Of a stretch of 54,906 bases of DNA, positions 52,191-54,906 are shown one piece after another (positions within the stretch are counted from its first letter, which is position 1; the number at the start of each line of letters is the position of its first letter). Made by a program: the position numbers and the translations under genes. The stretch is from an uncultured Candidatus Saccharibacteria bacterium. Lineage in GTDB: Bacteria > Patescibacteriota > Saccharimonadia > Saccharimonadales > Saccharimonadaceae. The notes below the pieces were generated by a model, which saw only the letters and a program-made list of their open reading frames with translations, was not told the origin of the DNA and did not search any database. The stretch is from the NCBI GenBank assembly GCA_927910745.1, contig CAKMNX010000007.1, forward strand, positions 1-54,906, read 5' to 3'.

Positions 52191-53480
52191 CTACTTCTTA
52201 GTATTCTGCGCTACCAGCCAGTCGATCGTCTTCTCTGTCAAGAGGCGATTAGCGATCTCGTGCTGCACCTCTGGTTCATCAAAGCGCGCCACCATAGTTG
52301 CATCATTGGCGTACTGTTGCTTGAAGGCACTGATGCGCTCTTGTAGCTCCTCTGCTGTGGCTTCGATCTTCTCGGCCTTGCTCAGCTCAGCCAGGACAAG
52401 CCCCGCCTTAATGCGCTCATCGGCCGCTGGCTTAGCCTCCTTCTCGATCCACTCGTCTTTGTCTTTATACTCCTTCTCGGCAAGGTACTGCTCAAGAGTC
52501 CGGCCGCGATGAGCGAGGTTCTGCACCAAGTCTTGTTCGATCGAGCGAAGCTGGTCAGCTCGCAATACCTCTGGGATTGCTACCTTACTGGCATCGGCCA
52601 ACTGCTTGACGGCCACGTCGCGCAGCTCGTCATCTGCTTCACGCTGCTTTTGCGCAGTAATTTCTTTCTCGATATCTTTCTTGAGATCTTCAATAGAAGT
52701 AAATGGCCCAACCTTCGCCGCAAACTCATCAGTCAGCTCAGGCAATGTCACTTTCTTAACCTTCTTGACGGTCGTATCAAAGACGACTGCTTGCCCAGCT
52801 AGTTCGCTTGCATGGTAGTCCTCCGGGAAGGTGAGTTCAACCGCCTTCGTCTCACCAGCCTTGAGGCCAATCAATGCCTCTTCGAAGCCTGGAATGAATG
52901 ACTTACTGCCGAGCACAAGCGGATAGTCCTTCCCGGTGCCACCAGCAAAAGGCGTACCATCGCGCTTACCGACAAAGTCAATCGTCACCTCGTCGCCGTC
53001 CTGGGCTGCTTCATCAGTGTCCGTACGCTCGGCCATGCTGTGGCGAATCCGGTCAAGGATCTCCGTTACTTCTTCTGGCGTAACGGTTATCTTCGTTGGC
53101 TTGAGCTTGAGTTTCTTATAGTCGCCGAGAGCGATCGTGGGCATAACCTCTGCCTCAGCAGTAAATTCCAGCTCATTACCAGGCACAAACTTCTTAATTT
53201 CTACTTCTGGGCGCTCAAGCACCTGCACGTCACTCTCAAGGAAGGCTGCAGCAACTGCTTTGCTCAGGGCGTTGTTTAGCGTCTCCTCGGCGAGGTGTTC
53301 TGGATTGGTATTCTTTGCAACCAACTCGAGCGGGGCATGACCCTTGCGAAAGCCATCAACCTTAGTCGTCTTGGCGAGTTTGCGCAAAGCAACCTGGCGA
53401 GCTGCCTCCAGTTCATCTGCACCGACGGTAATCGTGGCGCGTACTTTGGTGTCTGATAGGTGGTCTAGTGTCGTCTTCAT
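52191..53480 (-). CDS. tig: Trigger factor
   Basis: 429 residues. Ribosome-binding N-terminus with DGFRKGHAPLELVAKN (the GFRxGxxP motif), PPIase domain VTIDFVGKRDGTPFAGG ... VLGSKSFIPGFEEALIG, and a helical C-terminus. A chaperone for nascent chains. TACAAT ends 8 nt before the ATG, leaderless or nearly so. It precedes clpP on the same strand, the usual order, but the CIRCE between them gives clpP its own promoter. Confidence 0.97.
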   Translation of the reverse strand: MKTTLDHLSDTKVRATITVGADELEAARQVALRKLAKTTKVDGFRKGHAPLELVAKNTNPEHLAEETLNNALSKAVAAAFLESDVQVLERPEVEIKKFVPGNELEFTAEAEVMPTIALGDYKKLKLKPTKITVTPEEVTEILDRIRHSMAERTDTDEAAQDGDEVTIDFVGKRDGTPFAGGTGKDYPLVLGSKSFIPGFEEALIGLKAGETKAVELTFPEDYHASELAGQAVVFDTTVKKVKKVTLPELTDEFAAKVGPFTSIEDLKKDIEKEITAQKQREADDELRDVAVKQLADASKVAIPEVLRADQLRSIEQDLVQNLAHRGRTLEQYLAEKEYKDKDEWIEKEAKPAADERIKAGLVLAELSKAEKIEATAEELQERISAFKQQYANDATMVARFDEPEVQHEIANRLLTEKTIDWLVAQNTKK

Positions 53481-53488
53481 AGTTGGTT

Positions 53489-53517
53489 ATTGTATCATAT
53501 GTCGCTGGCAGTGTGAA
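53489..53517 (-). promoter_or_regulatory. tig promoter, leaderless
   Basis: TTCACA, 17 bp, TACAAT, 8 nt to the ATG at 53480. Confidence 0.65.
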
Positions 53518-53632
53518 ATAGACATGCAACAGACCCAAGCATGCATACGTATATATGCTGTTTCGCAAGACGAGCAAAACGAGAAGCTAACAGAGATGAG
53601 CTATAGCTATCATAGAGATGCACATGGTGATA

Positions 53633-54906
53633 CTACGATAAATCAAAGTCATCATCTTCACTGCGCGATGGCTGACGACGATAATCCTTAACGGCACTAA
53701 CGACGCGCTCCAGGCTGAGCTTTTGCTCCTCGCTCGTCGCAATATTCTTGAGGGTGTAAATCTCATTCTCTAGCTCGTCCTCGCCAACAAAGAGGAAGTA
53801 TGGGATCTGTTTCTTGATTGCTGCCTTGAGCTGCTTGTCTAGTTTGCGGCCAGTGAAATCGACTTCCACATTGACGTCCTCATCACGCAGGTCGTCCGCT
53901 AGCTCGAGCGCACCGCGCATTGCCCCGCCAAGGACGATCATATAAATATCGGTTGTGGAGCTAAACTCTGGTAGTAGCTGATGCGCCTCGAGAAAGAGCT
54001 GCATCATTGATAGGCCCGGTGCAAAGCCGACCGCACTGATAGGCTCAGCGCCAAACATCCCTACTAAGCCATCATAGCGCCCACCACCAAAGAGCGAACG
54101 GTTATTATCTGGATGAGTGTCGAAGAACTCAAACACTGTACCCGTGTAATAGTCTAACCCACGCATGAGCGTGATATCGAAGATGGCATTCGTCACGCCA
54201 CTACGCTCAAGTAGTGTAAAGAGCCGCTGCACATCGCGCACCGCCTCACTATCGCGAATCGATTCGGGGAGATCGGCCATAGTACGTGCCGTCAAGAGCT
54301 GAGCAATCCGTTGTAAGCCGACCGGTGCCGCCGCCTCACCAAAGATCTCAATCGCTTGGTCGCGAAAAGCCTGCGGTGGAATCTTGTTCTTGCGGTCAAA
54401 CAGCCGAATCATCAGCTGAGCCTGCACGGCATCGAGCTCAAGAAACTGCGCCATCATAAGGTTGATCAACTGGCGATTGTTGATGCGAATAGTGTACATG
54501 TCGTCCGTCGCGCCAAAGGCCTTCATGATACGGCTACCAAGTGCGATAATCTCGGCCTCGGCCTGCATATTATCAACACCAAATATATCGACATTCATCT
54601 GCCAAAATTCACGCTCTCGCCCCCGTTGTGGTCGTTCATAGCGCATAAACTGGGCAATGCTAAACCAACGCGCTGGATAGGCGATCTCTTGGCGGTGCTT
54701 GGCAATCATCCGGCTTACGCTCGGTGTCATTTCAGGACGGATCGCTACCTGTCGATCGCCACGGTCAATAAACTGATACGTCTGGTCATTTACTAACTCA
54801 TCACCACTTTTGGCGGCATACACTTCAACCGGCTCAAGCAGTGGTGCATCGTATTCTTCGTAGCCGTAGCTCTTGGCGACGTGACGCCAGGTTTGAAAGA
54901 TGTATT
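53633..54906 (-). CDS. hisS: Histidyl-tRNA synthetase, 5' end outside the window
   Basis: At least 424 residues; the reading frame runs off the end (the first visible residues are YIFQTWRHVAKSYGYEEYDA), so only the N-terminal few tens of residues are missing. Motif 1-2 region AIRPEMTPSVSRMIAKH, the histidine signatures LMRGLDYYTG and GGGRYDGLVGMFGAEP, and the C-terminal anticodon domain DIYMIVLGGAMRGALELADD. It charges tRNA-His. The C-terminus adds an acidic tail (SRSEDDDFDLS). Confidence 0.95.
   Translation of the reverse strand, partial: YIFQTWRHVAKSYGYEEYDAPLLEPVEVYAAKSGDELVNDQTYQFIDRGDRQVAIRPEMTPSVSRMIAKHRQEIAYPARWFSIAQFMRYERPQRGREREFWQMNVDIFGVDNMQAEAEIIALGSRIMKAFGATDDMYTIRINNRQLINLMMAQFLELDAVQAQLMIRLFDRKNKIPPQAFRDQAIEIFGEAAAPVGLQRIAQLLTARTMADLPESIRDSEAVRDVQRLFTLLERSGVTNAIFDITLMRGLDYYTGTVFEFFDTHPDNNRSLFGGGRYDGLVGMFGAEPISAVGFAPGLSMMQLFLEAHQLLPEFSSTTDIYMIVLGGAMRGALELADDLRDEDVNVEVDFTGRKLDKQLKAAIKKQIPYFLFVGEDELENEIYTLKNIATSEEQKLSLERVVSAVKDYRRQPSRSEDDDFDLS

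Noticed and set aside
1..54906. Alternative genetic code (UGA as Gly or Trp)
   Set aside because: trpS ends in TGA at its natural end, Trp codons are TGG, and the tRNA-Trp anticodon is CCA.
1..54906. CRISPR array, insertion sequence, prophage or rRNA
   Set aside because: No spaced direct repeats, transposase, phage structural gene or rRNA sequence was seen on either strand.

Overview
This 55-kb window is a compact, mostly minus-strand stretch of a small-genome bacterium. I read it as a Candidatus Saccharibacteria (TM7, Patescibacteria/CPR) chromosome. The reasons are the gene style of the ribosomal proteins and RNA polymerase, a zinc-free beta' subunit, scattered ribosomal operons, many short unknown membrane-anchored proteins, an amino-acid ABC importer and a type IV pilin. 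UGA is used as a stop (trpS ends in TGA) and the only tRNA-Trp has anticodon CCA, so this is the standard code and not the code 25 of SR1/Gracilibacteria. The lineage is an inference; a marker-gene tree would settle it.

Layout. 1-9.9 kb: an immunity-like gene, rplL, rplJ, a large degenerate RelA/SpoT-like protein, tmk, rplA, tRNA-Pro and several unknown genes. 9.9-11.4 kb: secE-nusG-rplK. 11.5-14.7 kb: an orphan sensor histidine kinase, a YgjP-type metallopeptidase and a P-loop kinase. 14.8-19.7 kb: tRNA-Trp, an unknown gene, rpmG, a membrane glycosyltransferase, tRNA-Thr(GGT), tRNA-Tyr and tRNA-Thr(TGT). 20-24 kb: trpS, an RluD-type pseudouridine synthase, holB and a TPR protein. 24.2-25.8 kb: a secreted GH32 fructan hydrolase. 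26.9-30.9 kb: infA-rpmJ-rpsM-rpsK-rpsD-rpoA-rplQ-rplM-rpsI. 31.3-34.9 kb: secY, a solitary rpsJ, tuf. 35-38 kb: a DUF4253 protein and a polar amino-acid ABC transporter, divergent from hsp20. 38.7-43.2 kb: fusA, a pilin and unknown genes. 43.3-50.5 kb: rpoB-rpoC. 50.9-54.9 kb: an anchored paralogue of the 9.3-kb gene, clpP with a CIRCE operator, tig and the truncated hisS.

Three signals stand out. First, about fourteen single genes have a strong -10 box ending only 6-8 nt before the start codon, several with a -35 box 17-18 bp upstream. They should make leaderless mRNAs. Ribosomal and elongation-factor genes instead have leaders and Shine-Dalgarno sites. Second, RpoC has lost both cysteine zinc sites, S4, L33 and L36 are cysteine-free forms, and the clamp-loader delta' lacks its zinc module, so the core machinery looks zinc-sparing. 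Third, clpP has a CIRCE element wrapped around its -35 box.

Eight genes, among them rpoA, rpoC, rpsD and rplA, are broken by single-base indels, mostly at homopolymers and in both directions. This most likely reflects uncorrected read errors rather than biology. These genes are annotated over their full span. No mobile element, CRISPR array or rRNA was seen.
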